From Opitutaceae bacterium (GTDB lineage: Bacteria; Verrucomicrobiota; Verrucomicrobiia; Opitutales; Opitutaceae), in contig PAUB01000001.1 in the NCBI GenBank assembly GCA_002713695.1, forward strand, positions 479,161-543,160: 64,000 nucleotides of DNA, in the 5' to 3' direction. Shown here in pieces: positions 7,411 to 15,540 of the stretch; the first letter of the stretch is position 1; the number at the start of each line of letters is the position of its first letter. Both the position numbers and the translations under genes were made by a program. The notes under the pieces are model-generated. The model was not told the DNA's origin. It ran no database searches and worked only from the letters and a program-made list of their open reading frames with translations.

Positions 7411-9825
7411 TTAGCCCCTTTCTTGGCCGGAAAGGGGCTCTTTTATGCCTGGATGGCGAAAGGCCCCGCGCATGCTAGACGAAACGATCATGAGGGTGAG
7501 CAAGGAATTGGCGGGCATGAGGATGGCGGCAATCAGCGGATTCATCAATCCGCCCACTGCGAGTCCGACCGCGCAAAGATTGTAGAGCACGGAAAAGATC
7601 AAAATCGTGATCTGCGTGCGGCGGCGAATCGCGTTGATCGTAAATAAGGAGCGAATACCGCCGATCCCGCGTCCGAGGTAGTAGAAATCTGATTTCTGCT
7701 CGAGGATGCCGCGGTGAATCACGGGGGTGCCGCGACAGTAGGCAGCGTCGAAGGCGAGACTATCATTGGCTCCATCACCGAGCATGAGGGTGTCGTGGTG
7801 GTCGTGCTGTTTGATCCAGTCGGCTTTTTCGCGTGGAGGCATGTTGCCGTGGCCGTGATCAGAGGGTATACCTAATTCGCGCGTCATGGTATCTACTTTG
7901 TGCGCGTGATCTCCGCTGAGAATATGGATATCGAGGCCTTGGTCTGTCAGTTTGCTGATTTCGGAAACGGCGTCGCGATGGACTGAGTCTTTAAACGTGA
8001 AGGTAGCAACCGTCTCTCCTTTGAGCGCGAGCACAGTGGCGGTTTCTAAAGAGGCGGGAGATTTCCAACCCGCGCGACCTAGCGACCAATCTCCCAAAAA
8101 GACTCCATCACCTACGGATTCCTCAACCGTGCAAGTGAGTGATGTGGGGGTGCTTCCTCGAGCTAAGAGGTTTTCGAGCAGGCATTGACTTACCGGGTGG
8201 GGATTTCCCTGCACCAGAGCATAAAGCGCGGCGCGAGCTGAGTGATCGAGATTGGCGAGCGATTCGGGGTTTTCGAGCGTGGGCGTTTCGAGGGTGAGCG
8301 TGCCGGTTTTATCGAAGATCAGCTGACGCACCCGGCTGAGTTTGGACCAGAGATCAGGACTGCGAACAAAGACACCGCGTCGCCGTAAAGCGATACTGGC
8401 GAGCTCCTCCGCGAGTGGGAATGCGAGACCGATTGCACAGGGACACGACACGACAAGAATGGAGGTGACGATCGCCCCGGTGCGCAGCATCTCGCCGGTG
8501 GCGAGAGCCCAGCCGATGCCCGCGGCGGCGGCGATCACGAGGATGCCAATCAGGTAGCCACGAATGATACGATCGAGAAAAGGATGCTGTTCCTGGGTAT
8601 CTGCGGTTTGCCGGGTGAGCTCGGCGAGGAGGGATTCCTCCCAGACTTGCTTGGCTTGTAAGCGAATATCTTGGCGACCGAGATGGATCGCACCGGCGGG
8701 CACACGTTGTCCTGGATGGAGGTCGCGCGGGGTGCTTTCGCCGTTGATCGAAGCGAGTGAAAAAGTCGCAGCGGAATCGAAGAGCTGGGCTTCCACGGGC
8801 ACAATCTGTCCGGAGCGAATCTGAAAAATCTGTTCTGCGATCAGTGTTTCGGGAGAGGCGGACTTAAGGGTGCCATCCGGCTGAACGATGCTGAGATTTT
8901 GCGGACGAGGTTGTTCCGAGAGGAGTCGGCGGCGATTGCGTTCGACGGTGGCCACTTGAGCCCAACGCCCGATGAGCATGAGGAGAATGAACCCGCTCAC
9001 GAAATCGAAATAGACGTAGCGTTCGTGGCCGCTAAACCAGCCGTAGAGTGATCCGAGATAAGCGCCGACTATCCCTAGAGAAATCGGCAGATCGATATGA
9101 AGCACCCCGAGCCTAAGTCCCTGCCAAGCGCGTTGTAGAAAGTATCCGCCGCCGGTTAAAAGACTGAGGGTGCCGAAGACGAGCGACAGCGTGCCGAAAA
9201 GTCGTGCGTAGACGAACGTCTGCTCCATCCCGAAATAGGTCGGGAAGGTGAACAGCATGACATTCATGGTAAACGCGGCACTGAGTCCGATGCGTCGAAC
9301 CAATGAACGGCTTTCTAGTGGCGGATCTTCCGCACCGACAGGACCAACAAGGTAATTGAAGGCATGCAGTTTTTGCACGAATTCTTCGCACGAAAAGTCG
9401 CCAGGGATCCAGCGGATTTCCATCTGGCCGAGTTGCGCATTCACGACGATGTCGCGCGCGCCGGTCTGTTGTTGGAAGAGACGCTCGATCAACCACACGC
9501 AGCCGGCGCAGGAAATGCCCTGGATATCCAACCGAAGCACAGGTGGGCGCATGCTGGCGGTTTGCTCGGCCTCAGATTGCAGCTCGGCGAGCCATTCGAA
9601 ATCACGGGGCTGGAATACCGCCGTATCCACGGGCGTCGTGAGCTCGTCTTTGAGCCCGTAGTAGCCATCGAGGCCGTGTTCGTGAATGAGGCGGTAAACG
9701 TAAGCGCAGCCGGAACAGCAGAAGCCTGATTTACGCATCGCTTCATCGATGAGCGGCGCGCCGCAATGTCGACAGGGCGTATCGGCTGATGAATTCGCGC
9801 TGACGCGAGCAGCGGTGCGGCTCAT
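7411..9825 (-). CDS. ccoI: Copper-translocating P1B-type ATPase of cbb3 oxidase assembly (CcoI/FixI)
   Basis: Membrane copper pump that supplies copper for the cbb3 oxidase encoded upstream. The 804-residue protein has an N-terminal Cys-rich metal-binding region ('CRHCGAP', 'CCSGCAYVYR'), an HMA domain with 'GISCAGCVWL' near 103, eight predicted membrane helices, the CPC metal site 'SCPCAIGLAFP' near 460, the phosphorylation site 'FDKTGTLT' near 503 and the hinge 'MLGDGANDS' near 685. The Cys-rich N-terminus plus the cco context point to CcoI rather than a general CopA. Its start overlaps the stop of the preceding TauE/SafE gene by one base (TGATG). Oddly, its last codons are written within the stem-loop that terminates the tRNA-like sequence on the other strand. 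Confidence 0.93.
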   Translation of the reverse strand: MSRTAARVSANSSADTPCRHCGAPLIDEAMRKSGFCCSGCAYVYRLIHEHGLDGYYGLKDELTTPVDTAVFQPRDFEWLAELQSEAEQTASMRPPVLRLDIQGISCAGCVWLIERLFQQQTGARDIVVNAQLGQMEIRWIPGDFSCEEFVQKLHAFNYLVGPVGAEDPPLESRSLVRRIGLSAAFTMNVMLFTFPTYFGMEQTFVYARLFGTLSLVFGTLSLLTGGGYFLQRAWQGLRLGVLHIDLPISLGIVGAYLGSLYGWFSGHERYVYFDFVSGFILLMLIGRWAQVATVERNRRRLLSEQPRPQNLSIVQPDGTLKSASPETLIAEQIFQIRSGQIVPVEAQLFDSAATFSLASINGESTPRDLHPGQRVPAGAIHLGRQDIRLQAKQVWEESLLAELTRQTADTQEQHPFLDRIIRGYLIGILVIAAAAGIGWALATGEMLRTGAIVTSILVVSCPCAIGLAFPLAEELASIALRRRGVFVRSPDLWSKLSRVRQLIFDKTGTLTLETPTLENPESLANLDHSARAALYALVQGNPHPVSQCLLENLLARGSTPTSLTCTVEESVGDGVFLGDWSLGRAGWKSPASLETATVLALKGETVATFTFKDSVHRDAVSEISKLTDQGLDIHILSGDHAHKVDTMTRELGIPSDHGHGNMPPREKADWIKQHDHHDTLMLGDGANDSLAFDAAYCRGTPVIHRGILEQKSDFYYLGRGIGGIRSLFTINAIRRRTQITILIFSVLYNLCAVGLAVGGLMNPLIAAILMPANSLLTLMIVSSSMRGAFRHPGIKEPLSGQERG
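7413..7445 (+). terminator. Rho-independent terminator behind the tRNA-Tyr-like sequence
   Basis: A nine-base perfect stem (7413-7421 with 7431-7439, AGCCCCTTT/AAAGGGGCT) is followed by CTTTT. It sits seven bases after the tRNA 3' end, as expected for a tRNA gene terminator, and at the same time encodes the C-terminus of CcoI on the other strand. Confidence 0.8.
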
Positions 9826-10520
9826 CAGAAGCAGACGAGATTGTTCACATCAGGACCGTTGAAACCCAACGTGCCACGCAGACGCCATCCGATGACGAGG
9901 GCTGTGATCAGCGCGAGGGTGCACCGCATGCGATTAAGCCACAAAGGTGAAAGCTTTTGGCGCACCCAATGAAATTGCGATTGCGCGAGCCAGAGCAGCG
10001 GGATGGTGCCCAGACCGAAAGCGAGCATGAACTCCACACCACGCAGCGCGGAACCGGAGAGCAGGGCGAGACCGACGAGAAAGTAGAGTGGACCACAGGG
10101 CAGTAGAGGGGTAGCGAATCCCATCGTGGCTGCGGCTTGGATGCGCGAGCGATTGCAAATCCATGAGCTGATCTTCATGGTGAGTTGCGCGAGAAACAGC
10201 GGCTTGGGCACATAACGATCCCAACGAAAAGCCATTCCGAGGAAAAACAAGACGAACACCCAGGGCAACCAGCGAAGGAAATCAGTGTGTAACCAGCGCA
10301 GGGGGGCGCCGCCAAGTCCACCGGCTAGAGCGCCGAGAAGCGCATAGCTGGTGAGTCGTGTAAGATGGTAGGTGCTGCTGACGAGTTGCGCATCGGAACG
10401 ATCGCCTTTGACCGGCATGAGCGTGCAGGCCAGAGGTCCACACATACCCGCGCAGTGCAGACTCGTGATGAGTCCCGCAATAAAGGCGGCAGCAGGAGTG
10501 TTGATCGCAGCAAATTCCAT
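9825..10520 (-). CDS. TauE/SafE-type (urease accessory UreH-like) membrane protein of the cco cluster
   Basis: A 231-residue integral membrane protein with about six helices. The conserved 'SLHCAGMCGPLACTL' in the first helix and 'LLPCGPLYFLVG' in the middle are typical of the sulfite exporter TauE/SafE-like family that accompanies ccoG/ccoI in many genomes. Cys and Met/His in these helices suggest metal or thiol handling; a copper role in oxidase maturation is inferred from the position between ccoG and ccoI, not from direct evidence. The gene starts 7 bases after a 48-codon gene and ends in a one-base overlap with ccoI. Confidence 0.85.
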   Translation of the reverse strand: MEFAAINTPAAAFIAGLITSLHCAGMCGPLACTLMPVKGDRSDAQLVSSTYHLTRLTSYALLGALAGGLGGAPLRWLHTDFLRWLPWVFVLFFLGMAFRWDRYVPKPLFLAQLTMKISSWICNRSRIQAAATMGFATPLLPCGPLYFLVGLALLSGSALRGVEFMLAFGLGTIPLLWLAQSQFHWVRQKLSPLWLNRMRCTLALITALVIGWRLRGTLGFNGPDVNNLVCF

Positions 10521-10527
10521 TCGTCGT

Positions 10528-10674
10528 TCAGCGGGAAGATATCGGAGTGACGAGGGGGACTTCCTTGACCGGATTCTGACCCGCTATCGTGAACCAGATT
10601 GCCCATGCGGTGATTTGCAAGACGAAGGCGACGACAATCCAGATCCAGAGTTTACTACTCCGTGGTTTACTCAT
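10528..10674 (-). CDS. 48-residue single-helix membrane peptide in the cco operon
   Basis: A short reading frame (48 residues) fills the gap between ccoG and the TauE/SafE gene exactly: its ATG overlaps the ccoG stop as ATGA (10671-10674), and its stop is 7 bases before the next start. The peptide has a basic N-terminus (MSKPRSSK), one Trp-rich membrane helix ('LWIWIVVAFVLQITAWAIWF') and a short polar tail. Position corresponds to that of FixH/CcoH in other cco clusters, but it is far shorter than FixH and no homology is visible. The perfect packing is the best evidence that it is real. Confidence 0.65.
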   Translation of the reverse strand: MSKPRSSKLWIWIVVAFVLQITAWAIWFTIAGQNPVKEVPLVTPISSR

Positions 10675-12083
10675 GGCTTTTGGGCTTCGTTGTCCTCGCG
10701 CAGCAGATAGGCGTCGGGGCCGAGAAACTCGACTTCGCGGGTGATCTCAAAGGAGTTTTCCCGGTCAGTAACAATCAAAGTGAAGGTGAAGGGACCTTCA
10801 TAGGTATCGCGTGGCACGCGCAGAATCAAAGGCCGGACTTCCTCGCCCATCGAATTGACGGTCAGAGTTTCGACCAAGCCGCTTTGCTCCACAGGAACAG
10901 GTGCCAATACGGAGATGATGAAATCGTTGGGCACCGAACCTTTGTTGATCAGACGAACCAAGAACTGGTTTCGCACGACATCAGTATCGACAAAATAGGG
11001 GGCGCCGGTGATACGCGTGATACCGACGTTGGCCGGCTTCAAACTCGTAATAGCCCATGTGGAGACACTCATGCCGATGAGTAGGAGGATGGCGTAGACA
11101 ATGGTGCGCGGGCGCAATAAATGGGTGACTTTGCCTATGAAGTGATTCTGAGAATCGTAGCGAATGAGACCCTTGGGTTTGTGAACCCGCGTCATCACAT
11201 CGTCACAGGCATCAATACACGCGGTGCAGCCGATGCATTCCATTTGGAGTCCTTGACGAATATCGATTCCAGTAGGGCAGACTTGCACGCAGCGATTACA
11301 AGCGACGCAATCTCCGGTGTCGGGCGCGTTTAGTTTTCCTCGTGGTTCGCCCCGATTTACGTCGTAGCCGATTGCCATGGAGTCGTCATCGATCATCGCG
11401 GATTGCAGACGACCGTAGGGGCAGATCACGATACAGAGTTGCTCGCGAAACCACGCGAAATTGAAGTAGAGCGCTCCCGCGAAGATAAAGACAAAGGCAA
11501 ACGAACTCCAATGTTCGAGCGGTTGCTGATGCATCATCGCCCAGAGTTCCTTGATCGAAACGAAGTAGGCGAGAAAGAGATGCGTGATCGTGAGCGAGAC
11601 GACGATGTAGAGGGTGTGTTTCAGGCCTCGCTTGAAGATCTTTTCACCGTTCATCGGAGCGGCTTCGAGGGCACGGCGTTTAACGGCATCTCCTTCGATC
11701 CAGCGTTCGATTCTACGATAGACATGATCGAGAAACACGGTTTGGGGGCAGGCCCAACCGCACCAGATTCGACCGAATAGTGCTGTGATGAAAAATAGCG
11801 TGAAACCCAATCCGGAGATGAGGAAAAACATTAGCCACATGTCCTGTGCGACGAAGGTCCATCCGAAGAGGTGGAATCGTCGCTCAGCCACATCGAGAAA
11901 TACGGCCGGAAATCCACCGACCTGAATCCAGGGCAAAGACAGATAGAAAAGGATCAGCAGGAGCGATGAAACTTTCCGCGCCAATGTGAATCGACCCGCG
12001 ACATCGGCGGGAAACATGAAGGGACGCGAGCCATCATCCCGAATGGTAGTGACGGAATCAAGGGAAGGGCGAGGAGCTGGCAT
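10671..12083 (-). CDS. ccoG: Cytochrome c oxidase accessory protein CcoG (RdxA/FixG family)
   Basis: Membrane-bound iron-sulfur protein needed for cbb3 oxidase maturation; in other species it acts as a cupric reductase. The 470-residue protein has five or so membrane helices in the N-terminal half, a further conserved 'CGWACPQTVFLDHVYRRIER' block, then two 4Fe-4S cluster motifs ('CVACNRCVQVCP' and 'CIGCTACIDACD') near residues 258-290, one more helix and a C-terminal immunoglobulin-like periplasmic domain. Order and length fit CcoG. The gene starts 12 bases after the ccoP stop and its own stop overlaps the next start. Confidence 0.95.
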   Translation of the reverse strand: MPAPRPSLDSVTTIRDDGSRPFMFPADVAGRFTLARKVSSLLLILFYLSLPWIQVGGFPAVFLDVAERRFHLFGWTFVAQDMWLMFFLISGLGFTLFFITALFGRIWCGWACPQTVFLDHVYRRIERWIEGDAVKRRALEAAPMNGEKIFKRGLKHTLYIVVSLTITHLFLAYFVSIKELWAMMHQQPLEHWSSFAFVFIFAGALYFNFAWFREQLCIVICPYGRLQSAMIDDDSMAIGYDVNRGEPRGKLNAPDTGDCVACNRCVQVCPTGIDIRQGLQMECIGCTACIDACDDVMTRVHKPKGLIRYDSQNHFIGKVTHLLRPRTIVYAILLLIGMSVSTWAITSLKPANVGITRITGAPYFVDTDVVRNQFLVRLINKGSVPNDFIISVLAPVPVEQSGLVETLTVNSMGEEVRPLILRVPRDTYEGPFTFTLIVTDRENSFEITREVEFLGPDAYLLREDNEAQKP

Positions 12084-12095
12084 AGAGTTAACCTA

Positions 12096-12644
12096 TCAGG
12101 GAGCCGTATGCTTACTCAAAATATAAGCGACGACTTCTGAAGTCTTTTTCGCACCGATGACAGGGCCCCATGCAGGCATGCCTTTAGCGAGCACACCTTT
12201 GTCCACGACTTCGAATACCTCAGTGGGTTTACCACCGTGGACCCAAGTATTGTCGACAAGATTGGGGCCGATGCCGCCTGAGTCGGTCCCCGTGAAGTCG
12301 GCCAGATGGCAGCTCGCGCAAGTGGTATCATAAGTGACCTTGCCGGCGTCGACAAAGATGGAGTTGCGGCTCATTTCCCAGAGTGTGCCGTCGTCGAGTT
12401 GAGTCGCAGAAGAGGCGAGTTTAATGGCCTCGATCCGATCAAGCTCCAGCTCCAAGGCAGCGGTATTTGAAGTAGCGAGTCCGCTATCCTGCGTGTAGAA
12501 CCAGTAGCCGATCCAAAAGGCGATCGCACCGTAGAACGTGAGCAACCACCAATTGGGAAGCTGCTTATCGTATTCTTGGATTCCGTCGAAGGTATGCTCG
12601 CGGAGTTTGTCTTCGGGTGGTGTATTTTTAGGATCGTTCGTCAT
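12096..12644 (-). CDS. ccoP: cbb3 oxidase subunit III, monoheme form (CcoP)
   Basis: Membrane-anchored c-type cytochrome passing electrons to the CcoNO core. From the ATG at 12644 it has 182 residues: a polar N-terminus, one helix ('WWLLTFYGAIAFWIGYWFY'), and a single cytochrome c domain with heme site 'CASCH' near 107 and axial Met in 'GMPAWG' near 160. Classical CcoP has two heme sites and about 290-310 residues; here one domain is absent. The N-terminal FixP/CcoP anchor pattern (HTFDGIQEYDKQLPNWW) is well kept. An upstream ATG at 12665 is possible but lies deeper within the preceding gene. The start overlaps the ccoQ-like gene by 17 bases. Confidence 0.9.
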   Translation of the reverse strand: MTNDPKNTPPEDKLREHTFDGIQEYDKQLPNWWLLTFYGAIAFWIGYWFYTQDSGLATSNTAALELELDRIEAIKLASSATQLDDGTLWEMSRNSIFVDAGKVTYDTTCASCHLADFTGTDSGGIGPNLVDNTWVHGGKPTEVFEVVDKGVLAKGMPAWGPVIGAKKTSEVVAYILSKHTAP

Positions 12645-12810
12645 GGCGGGTGGCGTCGTTTTCAAACGGAAGGTTGGCGAAATGTTTCACTTGAGCTTTG
12701 GGCATCCGGATGGCCTTCCAGACCGTCGCGATGAAAATCGTGGCGACGACGAGAAAGGCGACGAGGGTGCAAACCACAGCGTAATCTTCAAAGATGAGTC
12801 GTTTAAACAT
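12628..12810 (-). CDS. ccoQ: Small cbb3 oxidase subunit IV-like protein (CcoQ/FixQ-like)
   Basis: A 60-residue protein with one N-terminal membrane helix ('VVCTLVAFLVVATIFIATVW') and a charged cytosolic tail. It starts 6 bases after the CcoNO stop and overlaps the ccoP start, the place of CcoQ in cco operons. CcoQ stabilises the CcoP-core contact. Sequence identity to known CcoQ is weak by eye, so the call rests on size, topology and position. Confidence 0.75.
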   Translation of the reverse strand: MFKRLIFEDYAVVCTLVAFLVVATIFIATVWKAIRMPKAQVKHFANLPFENDATRHDERS

Positions 12811-12816
12811 GATGGA

Positions 12817-15126
12817 TTAGCGGGTTGAAGTTTCGTTGGTCGCCGGAGTCTCGTATTGCCCGAGCTTTTGGAGGTAGGCGATCAGAGCGACGATCTCCTT
12901 CTCCGGTGCGACATAGGCACCGGCGGCACGTAGATTCTTGGCGATGGCCTTGGATTGCTGCTCCACACTATCGAAGATCTGTTGGGGAGACATGGGGCCG
13001 TAAGGCACTCCCAGGGTCCGTTGGACATTGATCTTAGATGGGAGGGCGGCGACGTCGGTATTTTTAGTAAATAACCAAGGATAGTTAGGCATGTTTGAGC
13101 CGACCGAAATACTGCGAGGATCCTCCATGTGGCGCAGATGCCATACATCGGGGTATTTGCCACCGATGCGGGCTAGATCAGGACCGCTGCGTTTGGAACC
13201 CCATTGGAATGGATAATCGTAGATCGATTCGCCCAGTCGGGAGTAATCGCCGTAGCGCAGCACGTCAGGAACCATGGTGCGTATCATCTGCGAGTGGCAG
13301 TTGTAGCAACCTTCACTGACATAGATATCACGCCCGGCGAGTTCGAGTGGTGTATAAGGCACCTGCAGTCGATCTTCGACATTGGCGGCTTTGTGCACTA
13401 GGACGGTGGGGATGATTTGAATCAATCCACCCGCGAGCACCGAGACGAGGGTAAGCACAGTGAATGGCAGGGCGTTGAGCAGGAGCTTTGCATACCAGTT
13501 CTGCCAACTCTTACCGCGGGAATAGAGCATGCCATATCCGGCGACCACGGTGATCAGTGCTCCTGCGAGACCGGCCATACTAAACAAGCCATTTCCCATC
13601 ATCCAGAGCGTGGAGAAAGCCACGAGGAAAACAGTGAGAAGCACCGGAGCGTTGATAAACGTGCGGACGAGGCCTAGGCGTTCGGAAGGAACTGGTTTCT
13701 CGATGTAAACCTCGATGGTGCCATTGACCGGCTGAGCGCCCTTTATCGTGCGATACATATTGTAGCAGAGCACGAACCAACCGATGAGATAGAGACCGCC
13801 GCCGACGATGCGCATTAACATCATGAAGCGGATGGAGTTCAACGTATCGAGGAAGTTAGGGTAGGCGAGCACGGTGCCGCCTTCGGTGGTCGCGTTGAGC
13901 ATCAAGCCCTGCGTAATACCGCTGGTCCACATGGTTGCGACGTATAAGAGGATACCGACGAGGCCGGTCCAGAAGTGCAGATTAGCCAGTGACTTGGAGT
14001 AAAGCGGTTTGTTCCAGAGGCGGGGGAGGAGCCAGTAGATCATACCGGCAGCCATAAAGCCGTTCCAACCGAGGGTGCCAGCGTGGACGTGACCGATAAT
14101 CCAATCAGTGTAATGAGCGAGTCCGCTCACGGCTTTAATCGAGAGCAGCGGTCCTTCAAACGTGGCCATACCATAGAAGGTGATGGCGGCGACGTAGAAC
14201 TTGATCACAGGTTCGGTGCGAAGTTTGTCCCACGCTCCGCGAAGGGTGAGTAGACCGTTGAGCATACCGCCCCAAGAAGGAGCCCAAAGCATGAGGGAGA
14301 AAGTCATCCCCATGGTTTGCAGCCAATCAGGCAATGCGGTGTTGAGCAGGTGATGGGGCCCAGCCCAGATGTAAATGAAGACCAATGACCAGAAGTGGAC
14401 GATCGAGAGACGATAAGAATAGACCGGTCTCTCCGCCGCTTTCGGCATGAAGTAATACATGATGCCGAGGATCGGAGTGGTGAGGAAGAACGCTACGGCG
14501 TTGTGCCCATACCACCATTGCACGAGCGCATCCTGAACGCCGCCGAAGATCGGGTAGCTGTGTAGCAGACTCGTAGGAATCGAAAGGTGATTTACGATGT
14601 AGAGCATCGCCACAGTGACGATGGTCGCGATGTAGAACCAGAGCGCGACGTAGAGGGCCTTCTCGTTTCGCTTGGCGAGGGTCCAGAAAAAGTTGACCGC
14701 AAAGACGACCCAGATGAAGGCGACCGCGATGTTGATGGGCCAGATGAGCTCAGCGTATTCCTTACTACGGGAGAAGCCGAGGGGCAGGGTGATAGCCGCT
14801 GCCACGATGATCAGCTGCCAACCCCAAAAGTGAAGGTTGGAGAGAAAATCGCTCGCGAGGCGCGCTTTGACGAGGCGCTGGGTCGAGTAGTAGACACCCG
14901 CAAACATCATGTTGCCCACAAAGGCAAAGATGACCGCGTTGGTATGGAGCGGGCGCAGGCGACCGAAGGTCAGCCAAGGAAGATCAAAGTTGAGTCTCCA
15001 AAAGTTTAATTGTGAGGCAATGAGCAGTCCGACGAGCATGCCCACGGCACCCCATGTGACGGTGGCGAGTATGAAGTGCCGGACGATCCGGTCGTTATAC
15101 TCGATAGTTACTTTTTGTTCGGTCAT
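12817..15126 (-). CDS. ccoNO: Fused cbb3 oxidase subunits I and II (CcoN-CcoO)
   Basis: Catalytic core of a high-affinity terminal oxidase in one 769-residue chain. Residues 1 to about 470 are CcoN: heme and copper ligands occur in 'LHTNAVIFAFVG', 'WWYGHNAVAFF' (CuB His), 'GPHHLLNTALPDW' (the His pair) and 'IIGHVHAGTLGWNG'. The rest is CcoO: a membrane anchor, then a cytochrome c domain with 'CYNCH' near residue 606 and likely axial Met in 'SVGSNMPNYPWLF'. The frame is continuous across the junction. The ATG at 15126 (MTEQKV) is chosen over an in-frame start at 15192 because the extra residues are poor in family character and overlap the CcoS-like gene. Fused CcoNO exists in several phyla, including PVC and Bacteroidota. 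Confidence 0.94.
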   Translation of the reverse strand: MTEQKVTIEYNDRIVRHFILATVTWGAVGMLVGLLIASQLNFWRLNFDLPWLTFGRLRPLHTNAVIFAFVGNMMFAGVYYSTQRLVKARLASDFLSNLHFWGWQLIIVAAAITLPLGFSRSKEYAELIWPINIAVAFIWVVFAVNFFWTLAKRNEKALYVALWFYIATIVTVAMLYIVNHLSIPTSLLHSYPIFGGVQDALVQWWYGHNAVAFFLTTPILGIMYYFMPKAAERPVYSYRLSIVHFWSLVFIYIWAGPHHLLNTALPDWLQTMGMTFSLMLWAPSWGGMLNGLLTLRGAWDKLRTEPVIKFYVAAITFYGMATFEGPLLSIKAVSGLAHYTDWIIGHVHAGTLGWNGFMAAGMIYWLLPRLWNKPLYSKSLANLHFWTGLVGILLYVATMWTSGITQGLMLNATTEGGTVLAYPNFLDTLNSIRFMMLMRIVGGGLYLIGWFVLCYNMYRTIKGAQPVNGTIEVYIEKPVPSERLGLVRTFINAPVLLTVFLVAFSTLWMMGNGLFSMAGLAGALITVVAGYGMLYSRGKSWQNWYAKLLLNALPFTVLTLVSVLAGGLIQIIPTVLVHKAANVEDRLQVPYTPLELAGRDIYVSEGCYNCHSQMIRTMVPDVLRYGDYSRLGESIYDYPFQWGSKRSGPDLARIGGKYPDVWHLRHMEDPRSISVGSNMPNYPWLFTKNTDVAALPSKINVQRTLGVPYGPMSPQQIFDSVEQQSKAIAKNLRAAGAYVAPEKEIVALIAYLQKLGQYETPATNETSTR

Positions 15127-15149
15127 GGATAAATGATCAGGATATCGGA

Positions 15150-15407
15150 TCAGCTGTGAGAGTGGGCGTGCCCTTTGAGGCAACCAGTGCAAGGAGCGCG
15201 TTTACCGGTGCGGCAACCACAGTCTTCTTTGTGGTTGTCGTGGTGGGAAGCACCGCCAGCCAGGCGTGGGGTTTCTTCGGCTAACGGGAGGAGAGATTCA
15301 CGCTCGATGCTACTGAAACGTCGACGCGAGGTTTCCTTCAAAAAGAAGACGATAAAGGTGAAAACCAGGCATAGGCTGATGGTCAATGTGAGTGGGATGA
15401 CAGACAT
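15150..15407 (-). CDS. CcoS-like small membrane protein with Cys/His-rich tail
   Basis: First gene of the cco operon, 85 residues from the ATG at 15407. One N-terminal helix followed by a short loop resembles the cbb3 maturation protein CcoS, but the C-terminal 35 residues are unusual: 'HHDNHKEDCGCRTGKRAPC' and then CLKGHAHSHS, giving four Cys and seven His in a short tail. Such a tail is likely to bind a metal, presumably copper for the oxidase made by the next gene 24 bases downstream. The link to CcoS is tentative; the metal role is inferred from composition and context. Confidence 0.7.
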   Translation of the reverse strand: MSVIPLTLTISLCLVFTFIVFFLKETSRRRFSSIERESLLPLAEETPRLAGGASHHDNHKEDCGCRTGKRAPCTGCLKGHAHSHS

Positions 15408-15484
15408 AAACAATTAGGATAGGAAAATGAGGGTAATTCTGCTCCGCAGAGCTTGCCGAGCGCTGTGCATATTTTGCTATTGAT

Positions 15485-15506
15485 CAAAAGATGCGCCAAA
15501 AGATGC
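15485..15506. promoter_or_regulatory. Two direct repeats in the divergent cco promoter region
   Basis: The ten bases CAAAAGATGC occur twice, at 15485-15494 and 15497-15506, twelve bases apart start to start. They lie between the divergent CcoS-like and 15541 genes, so they may be a binding site for a regulator of either gene. The AraC-type regulator two genes away is a candidate. Confidence 0.4.
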
Positions 15507-15540
15507 ACATGCTTTAGCAATCGATGCGAAGAGGGCAGGA

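Noticed and set aside
15480..15487. TTGATCAA as an FNR site for the oxidase operon
   Set aside because: The FNR/Anr consensus needs a 4-base spacer between TTGAT and ATCAA; here the half sites are merged.
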